64,000 nucleotides of DNA. Source: Plasmodiophora brassicae. Taxonomy: Eukaryota > Endomyxa: Phytomyxea > Phytomyxea > Plasmodiophorida. The notes beneath the pieces were generated by a model. The model did not search any database. It was given only the letters and a program-made list of their open reading frames with translations, and had not been told where the DNA came from. Made by a program: the position numbers and the translations under genes. Where the stretch lies: NCBI GenBank assembly GCA_036867785.1, contig CP145418.1, forward strand, positions 558,001 through 622,000. The letters are read 5' to 3'. Positions 10,964 to 25,349 of the stretch are shown one piece after another. Position 1 is the stretch's first letter; the number at the start of each line of letters is the position of its first letter.

Positions 10964-13416
10964 TTATACATTATTCAACTCGGTTGATGTGTCCAGCTCT
11001 TGAACCGCATCTGAATCCAGCGGGTCGCCACGGTCGGACGCGATGGTATGTTGCCTATACGCCTTGAAAAGCTCGTCGCTCTCATTGGTAGACTCCATGG
11101 TACGCTTGGCCGCACTGCCGTCGGTGCCATTACCGACACCAACGAAAGCACGCTTGCCGAGCAAAGTTAATTCCATCGAGTCGTTATCCTTGGAAGACGG
11201 CGATTCGACGTCGACGGCAGAGGTGTGTACAACAGGTGAAGACGGGCCTGACTCAACCGCATCGCTGGATTCAACGACAAACCGCTCGATCGGCCTTGGT
11301 AGAGTCCAGCGTGCACCTCCAGCCTGTTCATAGGCAAGGTCCGCGATTCGGCGTCGGATCTCGTTACGCTCGTTTCTGGGAAGGTCGTCCGCGAACCAGG
11401 TGGGACGATGAGGGCACGACGGGTCAGGTTGTTCACGTGCAACACGATCCGCAAACAGGAGCAGAAAGATTCCACAGTCGTAGGAATTTCTTTGGTGAGG
11501 AACGTCGACATCGACGAGACGGAAGTTCCTCGTTATCGCGAGTCTGTCCGCCCGCCTCTGGATGCGTGTGCCAACCGGTTTCAGCGCTTCTTGAACGTAC
11601 TTCTTGATAACCTTGTGGACACGAGCGCCAGACCCACCCAGAGAATCGTAGTACAGCATGGTGGGCAGCTCGCTAGGAGGAGCATCATCGTCAGGCTGGC
11701 CGGGATTGCAGACGACAGCCAGGGTCCAGTGTATGGCTTCGTTGACGGGGATCAACCACATGCGCTTACTGAACAGATCGTCCTTGTCAGCCCATCGCTT
11801 TACCGCCTCGTACGATTCCCCAGTGGTGATGAACTTCTTGTAAAAGAACGAACTGAATATGTGAACGTCTTCGGGGCATTGTTCTCGGATGCGGTTCAGT
11901 TCAAAGTCGATGATGGTGTCGTTGAGGAACTCGCAGGGATCCAGCACGCAAAGGTCGCCGACTGTGACAGTTACACAGAGACGCGATTCACGAGGGTGAC
12001 AAACAATAATCGTGTCCTTCTCAGCCTTGCGCCGATCTCGGGACGGCTTGTCTATCCGTTTGAAAGGGAACGTATCGCGCGATGGCCACCGTTCGTGAAG
12101 CCAGGAGAGGGGATCCTCACAGACGGCCAGCATTGGCATTTCACCAGCAAGCGTGCGAAGTTCGTTGAACGCATTCCTGCCCACAAGCAGGGTAATCCAA
12201 ACGCAGCCGTTCCGCGCCTGCTTCAGCTGGTAGGGCCGGACCCACTGACCCATTTCGGCGTTTGTCTCGATCGACAAAAACCCAGGAAGGTCGCTCTCGA
12301 CTGGTATACACCAGGTGGCATGTTTGATCGAGCTGAAAGGAACCGCCTGTACGATGTACTTCGTGAACTGTGTGGCACGTACGTCAGCGTAGCGAAGCGA
12401 CAGAAAGTGACGATCTTCGGTACCTCGATAACAAGAGTGGGGTCGCTCTGGACGGTCGAAGACGGTTTCTTGAAGGCTACACTGGATGGGCCATGGCCGG
12501 CAAGTCGTTGACCGGATAGCCAGATCTCTCCTACAAGCACCGAGGTCTGCAGATTACTCTTCCAAACGGACTCAACAGCATCTACAATGCAACGGAAATT
12601 ACTATCACGTTGCCCTGAAAGTGGGAACAACTTACTCCGTTCTTCCTCGGTGTCGTCGTCGTCGCTCAGCTCGACAGGATTGGAAATGGTGGTACCGGGG
12701 CCAATGACCTGCAGAAGCACCATAGGCAATAATGAACACTGAGCGAGGGCAGACAAACAGGGACGTTTACCTTGTTCAAGCGATTGGACCGACGAGTCGC
12801 TAGTAGCTCAGGTGTTCGGGATGACCTCAGGCACGTCGCCTCCTGGCCCGTATCGTCCTCCAGTTCTTGTATCAAATTCAGCGTTGGTCGGTTCGTCCTC
12901 GGGCTGGGCCTCAGATTGAACTGTTGAACGGGGGTCGTTCTCGACCGTATAGATCCAAACTCTGTCCGGTCGCTCACCAGGATTCGCTGGCTCGGCTGCG
13001 CAAACGTTATCGACCCATGCCGACCAGTCGACACACTGGATTCGGCGAGTTCAGAGTTCCTGTCTGACGGGACGTGTTGGAGTCGAGATACGCACGAGCA
13101 CCACCAATATGCATGAGTACGTACCTAGCTCCTCTTGACGCTTGGCCCATGTGTCATCTGCCATACGCTTCCGCTTCTCTCTCTCCTGCTCTTCCTTCTG
13201 CTTCTGCAGCATTGCCGGTTGGGTGACTGGTAGTCTCGCTCGGGCCGCCTGTCTCTCGGCCAGGTTCGACCGGATGCCTGCATTGGCCAAATTCACCTGG
13301 AACTTGCCCTGCGTGCGTTTCCTGCCGGGGATGCCCACCCGAGACAGCACGGTGCGGGCGGGCGATGGACGCGCCGGCTGCGACTCCGGCGGATCGTACG
13401 GGTCCTCGACCTCCAT
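10964..13416 (-). CDS. SUMO-specific protease, Ulp2/SENP6-7 type (C48)
   Basis: Cysteine protease removing SUMO. The catalytic triad is visible: His in AIHWTLAVV, Asp in MLYYDSLGG, Cys in NSYDCGIFLLLF, with CEFLNDTIIDFELNRI at the domain start. An insertion between Asp and Cys (KPVGTRIQRRADRLAITRNF) is typical of SENP6/7. Upstream is a basic/disordered N-terminus (MEVEDPYDPPESQ, GRKRTQGKF) and a region rich in DDDDTEE. Four introns are placed at about 13067-13127, 12708-12772, 12591-12645 and 12493-12546, which restore one continuous frame. An in-frame Met at 13497 is an alternative start. The C-terminus after about residue 600 is polar and unconserved. Confidence 0.88.
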
Positions 13417-13888
13417 GGCATCCGCCGTCGGCGCCGCCGTGGAAACTCGGCCCCGAGGCAGTCCGCGGACGATCCCCAACAGCCTGAACATGAACATATA
13501 TGCACCCCGGAGCGGTCACACGTCGCAGCTGCAAATCGTCACAGTCGGATCGCGTGTCTTCTGCTGGTACACGTGCGATCATTGGGGGCACTGGCTACGC
13601 CCCTACCAGTCGCACAACGTCGTGTTCCGACTGCTGCGGCGTTGCTGCACAGGTCGGGTCCGTGCAGCCTAAAATCGGGTCGGGACGGGTTCGGTAAACC
13701 GATGACGGGCGGTCGAGGCCGGCAGCGCCACTGCGACTTGCTTGCACAGGGGGTGGGAAAATTCTTCTTCGGTGTTTTGTTGGCGTACGTACCGCAGTAT
13801 ATTGGTATATAACCGATCAGCCGCCCCGCAGCTGCCCCAGAACTGCCCGACTGGCGCAGTCCGTAACTGCCCAACAGACACTGGCGCT

Positions 13889-14094
13889 GTGACAATTAGG
13901 GGAACGTGCGCTGTGACAATTAGGGGAACGTGCGCTGTGACAATTAGGGGAACGTGCGCTGTGACAATTAGGGGAACGTGCGCTGTGACAATTAGGGGAA
14001 CGTGCGCTGTGACAATTAGGGGAACGTGCGCTGTGACAATTAGGGGAACGTGCGCTGTGACAATTAGGGGAACGTGCGCTGTGACAATTAGGGA
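13889..14094 (+). repeat. 24-bp minisatellite, about 8.6 copies
   Basis: Perfect head-to-tail copies of GTGACAATTAGGGGAACGTG plus CGCT, starting every 24 bases from 13889; the ninth copy stops after GTGACAATTAGGG at 14094. The copies are essentially identical, implying recent expansion or ongoing homogenisation. The unit is divisible by three, so one frame stays open, but I see no gene. It contains TTAGGGG, close to a telomere-type hexamer. Confidence 0.95.
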
Positions 14095-14235
14095 GTAATA
14101 GGCATTTTAAGACATCAAATCTATCGTGTATTTGGACTGCCGAAGCCGTCGGTTGCCGTGGACGTTTATTCAAACTGCGCGGCTGCGCGACCTCCGTCGC
14201 GGCCGTGCCATAACATGCGGCGTGGCGAGGGCCCA

Positions 14236-14698
<463 letters not shown>

Positions 14699-14863
14699 CG
14701 CACTTTTCGATAGTGCGCCCGTCGGGCAGATCACGGTTAGTGTGTGTGTCGACCCTGCTGTGTGTGTGTGTCGACGGGGTGAACTCCGTGGCCGCGGCGC
14801 TCAAACATTCGCTCGGTTTGGGGGTAGAGGGACTCCGGCGGAGGGAGACGTTTATTTGTCATC

Positions 14864-16488
<1,625 letters not shown>

Positions 16489-16684
16489 CGCAGTCGCAGG
16501 AAGCGCGCTCGAATTGAATTTGATGATTGTCTGGTAGTACATACCCATCCGACTACCCGATATCGACGTGTGACGCCGTGGCCGTCCATTCGCACCAGTG
16601 TCCGTTAGATGTACACTCTCGCGATCGGAGTGACCCCAATTAGTAGACATCTAGTAGCGCCTCACGTCAGGGCGGCTGGCGCAT

Positions 16685-17016
16685 ATGACGCCATCTCGAC
16701 AAGGACGTTCAAACTTCCTGTTGCGGGACCGGATGAAACTGTTTGAGAATTACCCGACGGTGAGACGGCATGGCTGAACAGTCGACAATGGCGGTCTGAT
16801 GGAGCGGCCCCGCAGAAACTCGATGACGTCTACCCGGGCCAGATCGAGTTCGATAACCCCGAGCTATCGCAGGCACACCGGAGCCACCAAGTAGTCCCGA
16901 GATTGCCGTCGTTCAGCCTGTCCGCCCGGATGACAGCTGAACCGCCGCGCCCCCAGCCCACCGGTGTCTGTGCTGGGTTTCGGTCGCATCGCGAAATGAA
17001 CACCACGCCGAGGTAG
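16685..17016 (+). CDS. Small hypothetical protein
   Basis: ATG at 16685 opens MTPSRQGRSNFLLRDRMKLF. Removing a GT-AG intron at about 16758-16814 (gtgaga..ccgcag) joins FENYPT to KLDDVYPGQIEFDN and gives a basic, proline-containing protein of about 92 residues ending MNTTPR. No domain is recognised. Support is only the clean splice, the intron length matching its neighbours, and codon use. It could instead be non-coding. Confidence 0.35.
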
Positions 17017-17080
17017 ATCGCATCGTATGACAAGGCGCTCCCCGGCTCAGGGACCCACCTTGTTCCCTAGGGCAGAGACA

Positions 17081-19447
17081 TGCGCGTCTCACCCCATCAT
17101 TCCTCCGCTCGCATTCCGCTTACCACCGGTACGTTGAAGCGACTTTGACGCTGACGCCGACTCTGAGAGATACCCTCCTAGTTCAACGACATCCCTCCAC
17201 CGGAACCGAACAAATTGATCGTACGGCGCGAAACTCGGGTACATCTGGGAGCCGTTGTCTGAGGCCGGTATCGTGGCAGACGCTAGCCGAGCATCAAGCT
17301 GAGCTCCAGCAAGTTGTATCCGCACGAGGCGTCGAGCTTCGCGAGACGTTCCAGGATAAACTTCGCGCGCAGCTAATGTCGATGACCGGCGAGTCGAGCC
17401 AGCTGGCCGCCGAGACCAAAGACCACCTTGAGAAGACTATCAGCTCTTACACCTCCAGGTTTGTCCTACGTACACGAACGCTAACAGGTCCGGACCAACA
17501 ATGGGCAGGTTCAACGCGATCTTGTCCTGGCTGAAGCAGACCGAAGAGGCCAAGGAAGCGGCCGCGAAGCTGGAAACGGAGATCGCGGCCGTCACCGCCG
17601 TCAACGAGTCCATGCGCATGACACACGAGGCCAACCTGGCCGAACTGGCCGACCAGTACGACATCCTCCAGATCCAGCTGTCGGAACGTCTGACCAACGA
17701 GCAGAAGGTATGCGATGACCCATTGGCGTACCTGTGCAACACTATGCCTCATTCCCCAACATGGCATTGCTGGCTCCCATCCCCCTAATAGCGTCAGTAA
17801 CAGGAAGCCGAGCGCAAGCGAAGTAGGCCTGGATTCGACGGTCTGAACAGTGAGGTTGTGCCTCACTGGCCGGACCACCAAGAACCAGAACAGGAACGGG
17901 CGCAGCAATCATATCGAAGGCGATCATCGGCAGCCACATCACAGGTTTCAGCACCGCGTCGTCGGGAAAGCATCCGTCCAGCCAAGTCGTCGCGTGGGAC
18001 CGAAGGCAGCATCCCTGCTGAAGCGGAAACTCGCCACGAACGAGGCAGTCGCCCTTCGAATAAGCCGGCGGCAATGTCACCCGGGCCTTCGAAAGCACGG
18101 GGCCCCGCTAAGGCGTCGATGACGATGGAGACCATGGCGGCGTTGGCCAACGCACCCAGCAGCATCAACATTCGAAAGCGAGTGTCCACGATGTCGTCTG
18201 CCGACGGATCCAGGCGCGATTCGACCGCGATGCCCGGATCGAAGAGGGAATCGATCGCGGTAGCTGGACCGAAACTTCGCGACACGCTGATGCCATCCAG
18301 CGGGTCGAAACGCGAATCGATCATGGCACCGTCGAAACGCGAATCGCTCGCATCGACGGGGGCACCTGAGGTGCACTCGTTTCCGCCTGTGGTTCCTTGT
18401 GGGGATGGGAGCAGCTCTGATAACAATGATTTTCTCCCATTCATACCCGTGTATTGGATGTCTCGGGCACTGACTGGTGTCTGTGCGATAGGCCGACCTG
18501 CTGCATGCCAAGATTCGAGCGAAACAACAGGTGCGAACATCGGCAAGGGCACGCCGCGACAGCTGATGTGTGTTCCTGCAGTCGGTACGAGCCCTGGAGG
18601 GTGCCGTGCAGGCCATGCAGAGCGAGATTGACGCGCTGCCGCCGGAAATCGCACGCCTGTCCGCTGAAAACGACAAGCTGGCCAAGGACGAAATCGAGCG
18701 CCTGGCACAGGTTCGCGATGACGCTGGCGCATCGTTGCCCGCGACATTCATGTATTACGATCCACCGTCAGGTAGAGGACGAAAACGAGAAAAGCGCTGC
18801 CCAGGAGATCGCTGCTGTCAAACAACGCCTGGTTGACAGTCGTGACGCGCTGGCGGCGCTTATCAAGAAGACCACCCGCCAGAAGCAGTACAACGACAAG
18901 CTTCGCAGTAAGGTTGGTGGACCGATACACCACCGCCACCGCCTGCTGGACGGTTCACTGACCGCGGATTGCCCAGCTATCTTCGGTCGAGATGAAATGC
19001 AGGATGGCGCGGGACGCGCTGGAGCGTGACCGCCAGTCGGAAACCGCCCGACAGCAGCGCCTGGAGGCCAAGTTCGCCGAACAGCGCCTGGCGTTAGCGG
19101 GCGTGTTCCGCCGCATCATGGACAGCGTCGAATCGTGCCGCCGCGTGACCGACGGGTTGCACACCGGGCTGACCTGCAGCGTCTGCTTCAACGAGTTCGA
19201 CGACCCGTACGTGTTCTCGCCGTGCGGGCACACGTCGTGCCAGGTCTGCATCCCTGCCGACCGGTTCTGCCCCGTGTGCGCCCACGAAGACGGCGCCCCG
19301 CTCACCACGACCTGCATGAAGAACGACCTGCTGGCGCGTATCATCGAACAGCACAAGTGGTTCATCGAGCCGATGATGGAGGCGGGCGACGCGATTCGTG
19401 CCGTGTGCACCCAGGTGCTGAGCGGCAAGCCACCGTCTACCTCGTAG
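17081..19447 (+). CDS. Coiled-coil RING-finger protein (putative E3 ligase)
   Basis: A multi-exon gene whose spliced product alternates coiled coils with a Ser-rich linker and ends in a RING. Coils: ELRETFQDKLRAQLMSMTGE, EEAKEAAAKLETEIAAVTAV, QAMQSEIDALPPEIARLSAE, RQQRLEAKFAEQRLALAGVF. The linker holds three SKRES motifs (SKRESIAV, SKRESIMA, SKRESLAS), plausible phosphosites. The RING is CSVCFNEFDDPYVFSP CGH TSCQVC ... CPVC at about 19178-19280, near the C-terminus (stop at 19445). Introns placed include about 17460-17510, 17708-17803, 18368-18491, 18530-18580, 18772-ish and 18910-18990. The 5' end is uncertain: MRVSPHHSSARIPL at 17081 is the best candidate. RING-type ubiquitin ligase activity is inferred from the domain only. 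Confidence 0.75.
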
Positions 19448-19509
19448 CCGGGCCCCATAAACCATGGACACGCTACCGTATGTGTGTTTATATGAGCACG
19501 ACGGATCGG

Positions 19510-20589
19510 TCACGACTGGTCGGTATCGGTGTCGATGTCGTCGCTCGCCACCGAGCTGGTACTTCGCGCCAGCTCCTGCGCGTTCTTCACCGACTGCGAC
19601 ATGATCAGGATGGCGGACGCCGCCGCGATGTCCGCCGCCGTCGTCGTCGTCGTCGTCAAACTCTTCCTATGATAATACGGTGCCGCGTCCATCGCCTTGT
19701 CATACGTTATCGGACTGGCTATCCTGGTCGACGCTATCGCTGCGGTTAGCGGCGCATGAACCAGGCACGGCAACACCAGGGGCCGACCTGCACTACCCGT
19801 TGCCGCGCTCGCCCTGTCTGGAAGCACCGCGGGGACAGGGCCGCTCAGCTTGCAATTCTTGCTGACGTGGTTGAGGATCTTCTTGAGATCCTGGACGGCC
19901 TTCCGGCGGCCACAGTCGCAGTCGTAGAACTGAAGGTTGCGTTCGTTCTTCCAGACGCGGATCCGGTTCAGCGGCGGCTCCGTCGGGTGGTACAGGTGCG
20001 AGAACGTCAGCTCGCTGATGTTCGCCGAGCGCTTACGTGCCCTTGGGTTGGACCTTCCGCTCTGCACTTTGCGATACGACGGTAGGTCCGATTGTGCCAG
20101 CGTCAGACGACGGGCGACTGGGAACGCGGTTGTCTGTGCTGTGGACTGGAACGGGGCGGACACCTACAACCAGCGACTCAGGAAGCGGCGAGCCAGCGCA
20201 CGTGTGAAGACACGAACGAGTCGTTGGGCGGTATCCTTGGGAAGTTGGAAATGGAAGGGCGGGATGGCGGGCTGGGGTTTGGAGTGTGGGGAAGGCACCG
20301 CGGACGTGTTCGTGGATTGCGGGAGCGAGAAGGCTGGCATAAAGCTCTGTCTGACCAGGTTGGCATTGACAACAGGCGGCGTGTCCAGGGTGAGAGAACG
20401 ATGCCTGTTGTTTGGCCCACGTGATGCTGGGAGCAGGTGGTGCTGGTGCTGGCTGTGGGCGACGGCCGCAAACGATCGCGCTTGGACAGGGTCGCTGGAC
20501 ACGCTGGCCGACCGACGAACACCATCGTTCGACTCGCTAGAGGCGATGCCGCCAACCGAGACCATCTGCTCGTCGTCCATGCTGCTCAT
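19510..20589 (-). CDS. Hypothetical protein, disordered N-terminus
   Basis: Start MSSMDDEQMVSVGG at 20589. A Ser/Pro/Gln-rich first exon is joined by a 55-nt intron (gttcgt..ttgtag, about 20151-20206) to a second exon reading SAPFQSTAQTTAFPV. The second exon contains a short compact-looking stretch, RVWKNERNLQFYDCDCGRRKAVQ, then a Thr/Ala-rich tail ending SSVASDDIDTDTDQS. I recognise no family. The long open frames on both exons and the frame-restoring intron support a real gene. Confidence 0.5.
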
Positions 20590-21061
20590 GCGAATGCAGA
20601 GCCGTACGAAACTGGCCCCAGAGGTCACCAACAGGCGTGCGCCCCAGGGCACCGTGACTCCTGCTCGTTTGTAATTATCTCGTGACCACCTGCCCCACCG
20701 AACGCCGGGCAGGCAGCCACCTCCACCACCCAGAGACGATGCCGAACGCGTCCACGTGGCGTTCGGGTGCCGCCGCTACAGATATCAATGGACCACCGAT
20801 CGACCCCAGCGCCGTGGGGCCGCTGAAGTACCTCGCAAATGGCATGTGTGTTCGCCCCCCAGCCGACGATATCTTCCTGATCGCCGGTACGTCCTGTGCC
20901 ACATCGTTCGATTGCTGTCACGGTGCAGACGATGCGTCGGTGGCTTCCGGGTGTGCAGTTTTCGCGCGACTGCACTGCGCGTTGCGACGTGGTCCGGTCA
21001 ACTCCGTGACTCCCTCCAGTTCGTTGCGCTACGGCATTGCCGGGTCGCCGCACAGTCGCCG

Positions 21062-21827
21062 ATGTCGTACGCGGTGGACCGCGAGCGGTCGTCGCGGCGC
21101 GTGCGAACGCGGGAGATCCCGTCGTCGCCGTCGATCGTGTGTCGCGTCCTGGATGTGACGGGGCTGACGGTGGATACGACCGAGGAGCAGCTGAAGGCGT
21201 TCCTCGGTTGCTCGTCTGTCGACATCCCGAAGAACCCGCGGTCGGGCATTTCGATGGGTTACGGGTATGCGTATTTCTCGACGACCGCCCTGGCGTCGCA
21301 GGCGTACGCGAACATGCACATGCAGGAACTGAATGGCAACCCGTTGCACCTGTCGTTCTCGGCTTCTCGGCACCCAGATGCGCTCGACGCCACCGAGCGG
21401 CGTGAGAAAGCAAATTCGCGACGATCGGTGACTCGTTCTCCAGCGCGGCGTCGGTCGCTATCGCCGCGTCGTCGATCATCGCCGGCGCGTCGCAGTGGCA
21501 TCCCTGAGCCGCATCAGATGGTCGGGCGGCCGTGTGCCCACTACCCGAATTGCAAGAAGGGTGACCGATGCGAATGGGATCATATTGACGCCGACGGCCG
21601 CGACGCGCGATTCCCAAATCTGGTACCGGGGCAGTACAAGCGCGGGTCTCGTGATGCTGGCAGGTGGAGCTGTAAGCCATCGTCGTTGATGGGGCCAGTC
21701 GGCGCTGTGTACTGATTGTGCTGAAGATGGGAAAAGCGGGCATCGTGAGAGGACGCCCACTGGTGATGACGATGGCCCTCGTCGTCGAAGCCGGTCGCCG
21801 AAGCCGCTTGAGCGTGACAGGCGATGA
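21062..21827 (+). CDS. RRM + RS + CCCH zinc finger protein (splicing factor-like)
   Basis: Start MSYAVDRERSSRRVRTRE at 21062. An RNA recognition motif spans about residues 23-105: CRVLDVTGLTVDTTEEQL (RNP2 side) and GYGYAYFSTTALASQAYA (RNP1 side). An Arg/Ser-rich segment (SRRSVTRSPARRRSLSP) follows, then a CCCH finger C-x5-C-x5-C-x3-H in CAHYPNCKKGDRCEWDH. The last intron (about 21671-21723, gtaagc..ctgaag) is supported because splicing gives a second RS tail (RRRSRSPKPLERDRR). Domain composition points to pre-mRNA splicing or export. Not U2AF35, which has two fingers flanking the RRM. An upstream open stretch at 20700-20920 (DINGPPIDPSAVGPLKYLAN) may be a separate small exon; unresolved. Confidence 0.8.
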
Positions 21828-21956
21828 AGCAACATTTTGAGCGTGAAGACGTCCCGGCCACGCTGGTGAATCGGACAATTGTTCCAGATAACAAAGAATG
21901 ATACCCTGCGATATCTGACATGATGAATGTGCGGGCCGTCTTTATCGATGTTGAGG

Positions 21957-22675
21957 TCACTTGGCGATATCGATTCCAGCCATCCCGTTGGGGCGATTAT
22001 CGACCCAGAATTCGCTCTGATGATTCTTGTCCCGCGGCTGACTAGCGTCCCTGAGTTGCGATCGACGCTTCCACATGACGATGACCAGTGGGATTTGAAG
22101 GGCCCAGACCAGGAATGACGTTGTTACGAGGATCCATCTGGCCACTGCGTTGCCTTTCGTCCAGAACCAGATCTGATGCAGCTCCATTTGGCCAGCGATA
22201 GTCAGTCCCAAGACCACAGTTAGGGTGAGGAACAATAACAGGCGCACGGCAAGCATGACCGTGGAGATCGTGTCGGATCGCGACGATATGATGGTGGTGA
22301 GGAGGCTCGTGACCATCAGTAGGAGTGGGATCAGAACCCAGCAATCTGTTCCGCTGAAGTGCATCTGGGGGCCTTGACTATACGACACGAGATGGAACCA
22401 GGAAACCACTGCACCCAATAATGGCTCGTCAGTCACACGTGGTCCCCGTCCTGCGATGAGTGCCACTAACGTGTCATGAGGACCAGCAGGGTTTCGGCAT
22501 ACACCAGCCACAGCAATGCCTTGTGCCACCCCGAACTGTGGACCCATTCAACATCTCGTGCGCTCCTGGCTACGTCGACAACGTACCGTTCGCATTCGTT
22601 TCCTTCCTGAGGCGACCGTTGGCGAGGACTGTTTGGCCCAGAGTCACCCCACGTCGACGCTGGTGGTTGGAGCAT
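21957..22675 (-). CDS. Four-TM membrane protein, unknown
   Basis: Start MLQPPASTWGDSGPNS at 22675. Introns at about 22530-22580 (gtacgt..ccacag) and about 22415-22476 (gttagt..gtgcag) restore a continuous hydrophobic reading. Membrane spans: ALLWLVYAETLLVLMTLVSW, CWVLIPLLLMVTSLLTTI, VMLAVRLLLFLTLTVVLGL and WILVTTSFLVWALQIPLVIV, followed by a basic tail KRRSQLRD. Spacing is loosely like TMEM185/TMEM60-type four-span proteins, but no diagnostic motif is seen. Confidence 0.6.
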
Positions 22676-22804
22676 GACTGGAAACCTCGCCAAGAACGAC
22701 GCCTGTTCTTGGATTGGATTGGGTATGACGAGCTCGTCTTGCGATCATCCGGGATCCAATCCCTTCCGACATGACGTCACGCCCATTGACACCATGTATC
22801 GTGA

Positions 22805-23450
22805 TCATGTATTACGACGTCGCCGCCCTCTTTGGGGTGGACCCTCCCCTGGAACGGTAGGATCCATCGATTTCGCCTCCACTGCGCTCTCGATCTGCTG
22901 CCTGATTCGGTCGCAGGCTCCTGCCATTTTACGCTCCTGGCTAGCTAGCAGTCGCCGGATTGTCACAAGCGCGAGCTCGTCACCGTCAAGGACCGCCCTG
23001 GCTAGCGCTGGCTCGACACGAACGGGTTTATGCGCGGGTACCGGATCCAGCGTCGCAGATGTCATCGTTCCAATATCGTGAAGTGCCTCCAGCTCGGCGG
23101 CGATGTCTTGTATCGCCTCGATGACGTCTTCGCCGACCAGCGACGCCAAATGCGGAACGTCTCGTGCCGGCACAGCTGAGCAGAGCTTTGCCCAAACGCA
23201 GTTGTTCCACATCGAACGGCGCCGGTAGAATAACGGTTCTCCAACTGTACCCTATCCGAATCGTCCTATTTGTCGGGGTGGTCTGCGCCTCTGTTGAACA
23301 ACGAAACTGGATCACGATCGCATTGGAAGTGGTGGCTGTCGACGAAGGCGCATCGCTTGTTCGGGCCAGGAGCTCTGGACTGACCTGAGGCAACGCCTTC
23401 CTCGACAGCGACCGGTACCAATCCGATAGTGATTCGGTATCGTCGCACGC
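22805..23450 (-). CDS. Hypothetical protein, helical, exon structure unclear
   Basis: The 3' exon (about 22805-23200) reads DVPHLASLVGEDVIEAIQDI, AAELEALHDIG and ALVTIRRLLASQERKMAG, amphipathic helices ending RRRRNT. A 5' exon around 23230-23450 (SDWYRSLSRKALPQVSPELL) is probably joined through one or two introns near 23220-23300, but several choices keep a frame. No family recognised. Confidence 0.4.
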
Positions 23451-23537
23451 CCTAATAGTCCCGCTGTCCAAGGACCTCTAACGAAGTCGAGCCTGGCTTT
23501 GGAAGACTGCTACTGCAGGCGACGACTAAAGAGCAAA

Positions 23538-24744
23538 CTATTGGCGTTCTGTAAAACATTGCCTTAGGCCGGACTCCAATAGGTCTTGCTTCAGGTTGCG
23601 CCCGATGACGACGAACTTAACAAAGGGCTTTGTGCTAGGATCCAATGGAGCACCCTCGTCCGTGTCAAACAGCTTTTGGACAGCTTGAACGTGAACACGG
23701 CGACCATTGTCGCCCGGGACGACGCCCTTGACGCGAAAGATGGTCCAACCATAGACAGCCTCATCGTCTTCATCCCAAAGGATCTCCGCAAGCCACCTTG
23801 TTAACGCGTTCTGGTCGACCCTGACGTCGACGAATGGGCCCAGCACGACAGCACCGATGGAGTGATCGTGACTACACGATGCCGGTACAGAGAGCTGTCG
23901 CTCGAGGAGCTCTGCGCTTGATGTCGCATAGGCATTTAACCCAGTAAGGTCGGGCAATTGCAGACCCTGCGCACGTTCACAGCTGCGGATGGGCGCCATT
24001 ACGTTGATCTCTGAGAGGCGCTTGAGAAGTGACGCTCGCTTCGTTTCAGACGAGATCAGGTCGGTCTTATTCACAATGATGCGATCAGCATACGCGATCT
24101 GGCGCTCCAAGCAGTGCCCTTCAGACGCACTCAGCTGGTCCAGACAATGTGCCGCATCGACAACAGTGAGAATAGCGTCAAGATGGATCGGTATCTCTAG
24201 CTCTTCATCAACCCAGAAGATGGACGCAATCCGACCTGCGATGGTATTGATCAGAACGACCTGGGACACCACCCAGTACGACATAAAGACCTGGGTCCGC
24301 AAGCCCACTGCATTCTAGAATATAATACGTGAAACGGTTCAGGTCGACCAGTTTCTGAAGAGCGCCGAGGAGATCCGACTTCACCGTACAGCAAACGCAC
24401 CCTGAGGGAAACAGATGATGAATGGACAGTGGGTCACGACGAATGTAGAAGCCGAGGGTAACCTTTGGCAAGTTCGATGAGATTGTCGAACACTTGACCG
24501 CTATCAGCGTCAGTGACAGTGGGATCCATACCCGCCTCCGAGAATTCATTCTGGATTAGCGCGACACGGTGACCCTGCTCCGCCAACATGCTCATCATGG
24601 CGTTCACCAGCGTTGTCTTTCCCGAGCCTAACCTGCGCACCGCACCTGTCAAACGACGATAAATCGTGAGCCACAAACCTCCCCATACCATCCTCCAACA
24701 ACAGTCAGCGGAACACTCCCGTCAACAGCCCCACCGCTTGTCAT
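23538..24744 (-). CDS. CobW/ZNG1-type metallochaperone GTPase
   Basis: COG0523 GTPase, related to ZNG1 (CBWD), which delivers zinc to methionine aminopeptidase in animals and yeast. Start MTSGGAVDGSVPLTVVGG at 24744. An intron at about 24632-24688 (gtatgg..gcgcag) creates VVGGWLGSGKTTLVNAM, the family's GxLGxGKTTL P-loop. An intron at about 24398-24459 creates ELAKGCVCCTVK, the CxCC metal-binding motif. An intron at about 24229-24283 joins ECSGLADPG to RIASIFWVD. Then VVDAAHCLDQL, the G4 RIIVNKTDLIS and the CobW C-terminal domain (YGWTIFRVKGVV to FVKFVVIGRNL). All nucleotide- and metal-binding residues appear present. Confidence 0.93.
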
Positions 24745-25349
24745 TGCAGACAACCTCGCCGTTCTGCGCAATCCGCCGCTGCGCAGGTTTTCATTGTCGC
24801 GACTGGGTCAGTGTCAGAGCTGCACCCACCCATACATAAAGCGAAACCCTGACTGCTGTCAACAGCTTTCTGTAACTGCCGCATTTGACAGACGGCGATT
24901 ACATCAAACGGCAAGACGTCCCCTTGTTGTCGATCCGTAGCAAATTTGTCCCTGTGAGGGAACGTGCAGGAAATGTACAGGACTGGCAAACGTCGTCGAG
25001 TCGCGTCACTGACTAACAGCAACGACCATGGCCTCACTGTGCGTTCCCGCATTGGTGTTCTGGACGGGGCGCGTAACTGCGCAAGCAGGCGACTTCGTAT
25101 CTGCTACTAGACGATCCCTGTGCGGCGCGCCCTTTACTTCGACACCTGTATAGACACCTGCTGTCCGCGATCCGGGTCGCCTGCCGGCATACGCCGTCGC
25201 CTAACCTCATGAACGAAACACGGCAGTGGCTACGCTGACGACAAAAAATGGGGCGACGACGTACGAGACGGACGTGGGTGGCACTGGCAGTGCAGTTTAG
25301 TCCGTGGTCGTGTCGGGTCGTTGGGGGGTTCTCGCGTTCGCGCCGACCG
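24745..25349. other. Intergenic stretch
   Basis: About 600 bases between the divergent CobW and uL3m genes. An in-frame Met at 25248 (MGRRRTRRTWV) could extend uL3m upstream. I see no other feature. Confidence 0.4.

Noticed and set aside
13742-14098. Open frame through the 24-bp minisatellite repeating an octapeptide
   Set aside because: The unit length is a multiple of three, so the frame stays open by arithmetic. No start context, conserved flank or partner exon.
20682-20920. Possible small gene reading DINGPPIDPSAVGPLKYLAN
   Set aside because: Only one short stretch looks protein-like and exon joins are arbitrary; kept as a note under the RRM gene rather than a feature.
20625-21878. A 417-residue minus-strand frame antisense to the RRM gene
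   Set aside because: Composition shadow of the RS-rich coding strand; no domains.
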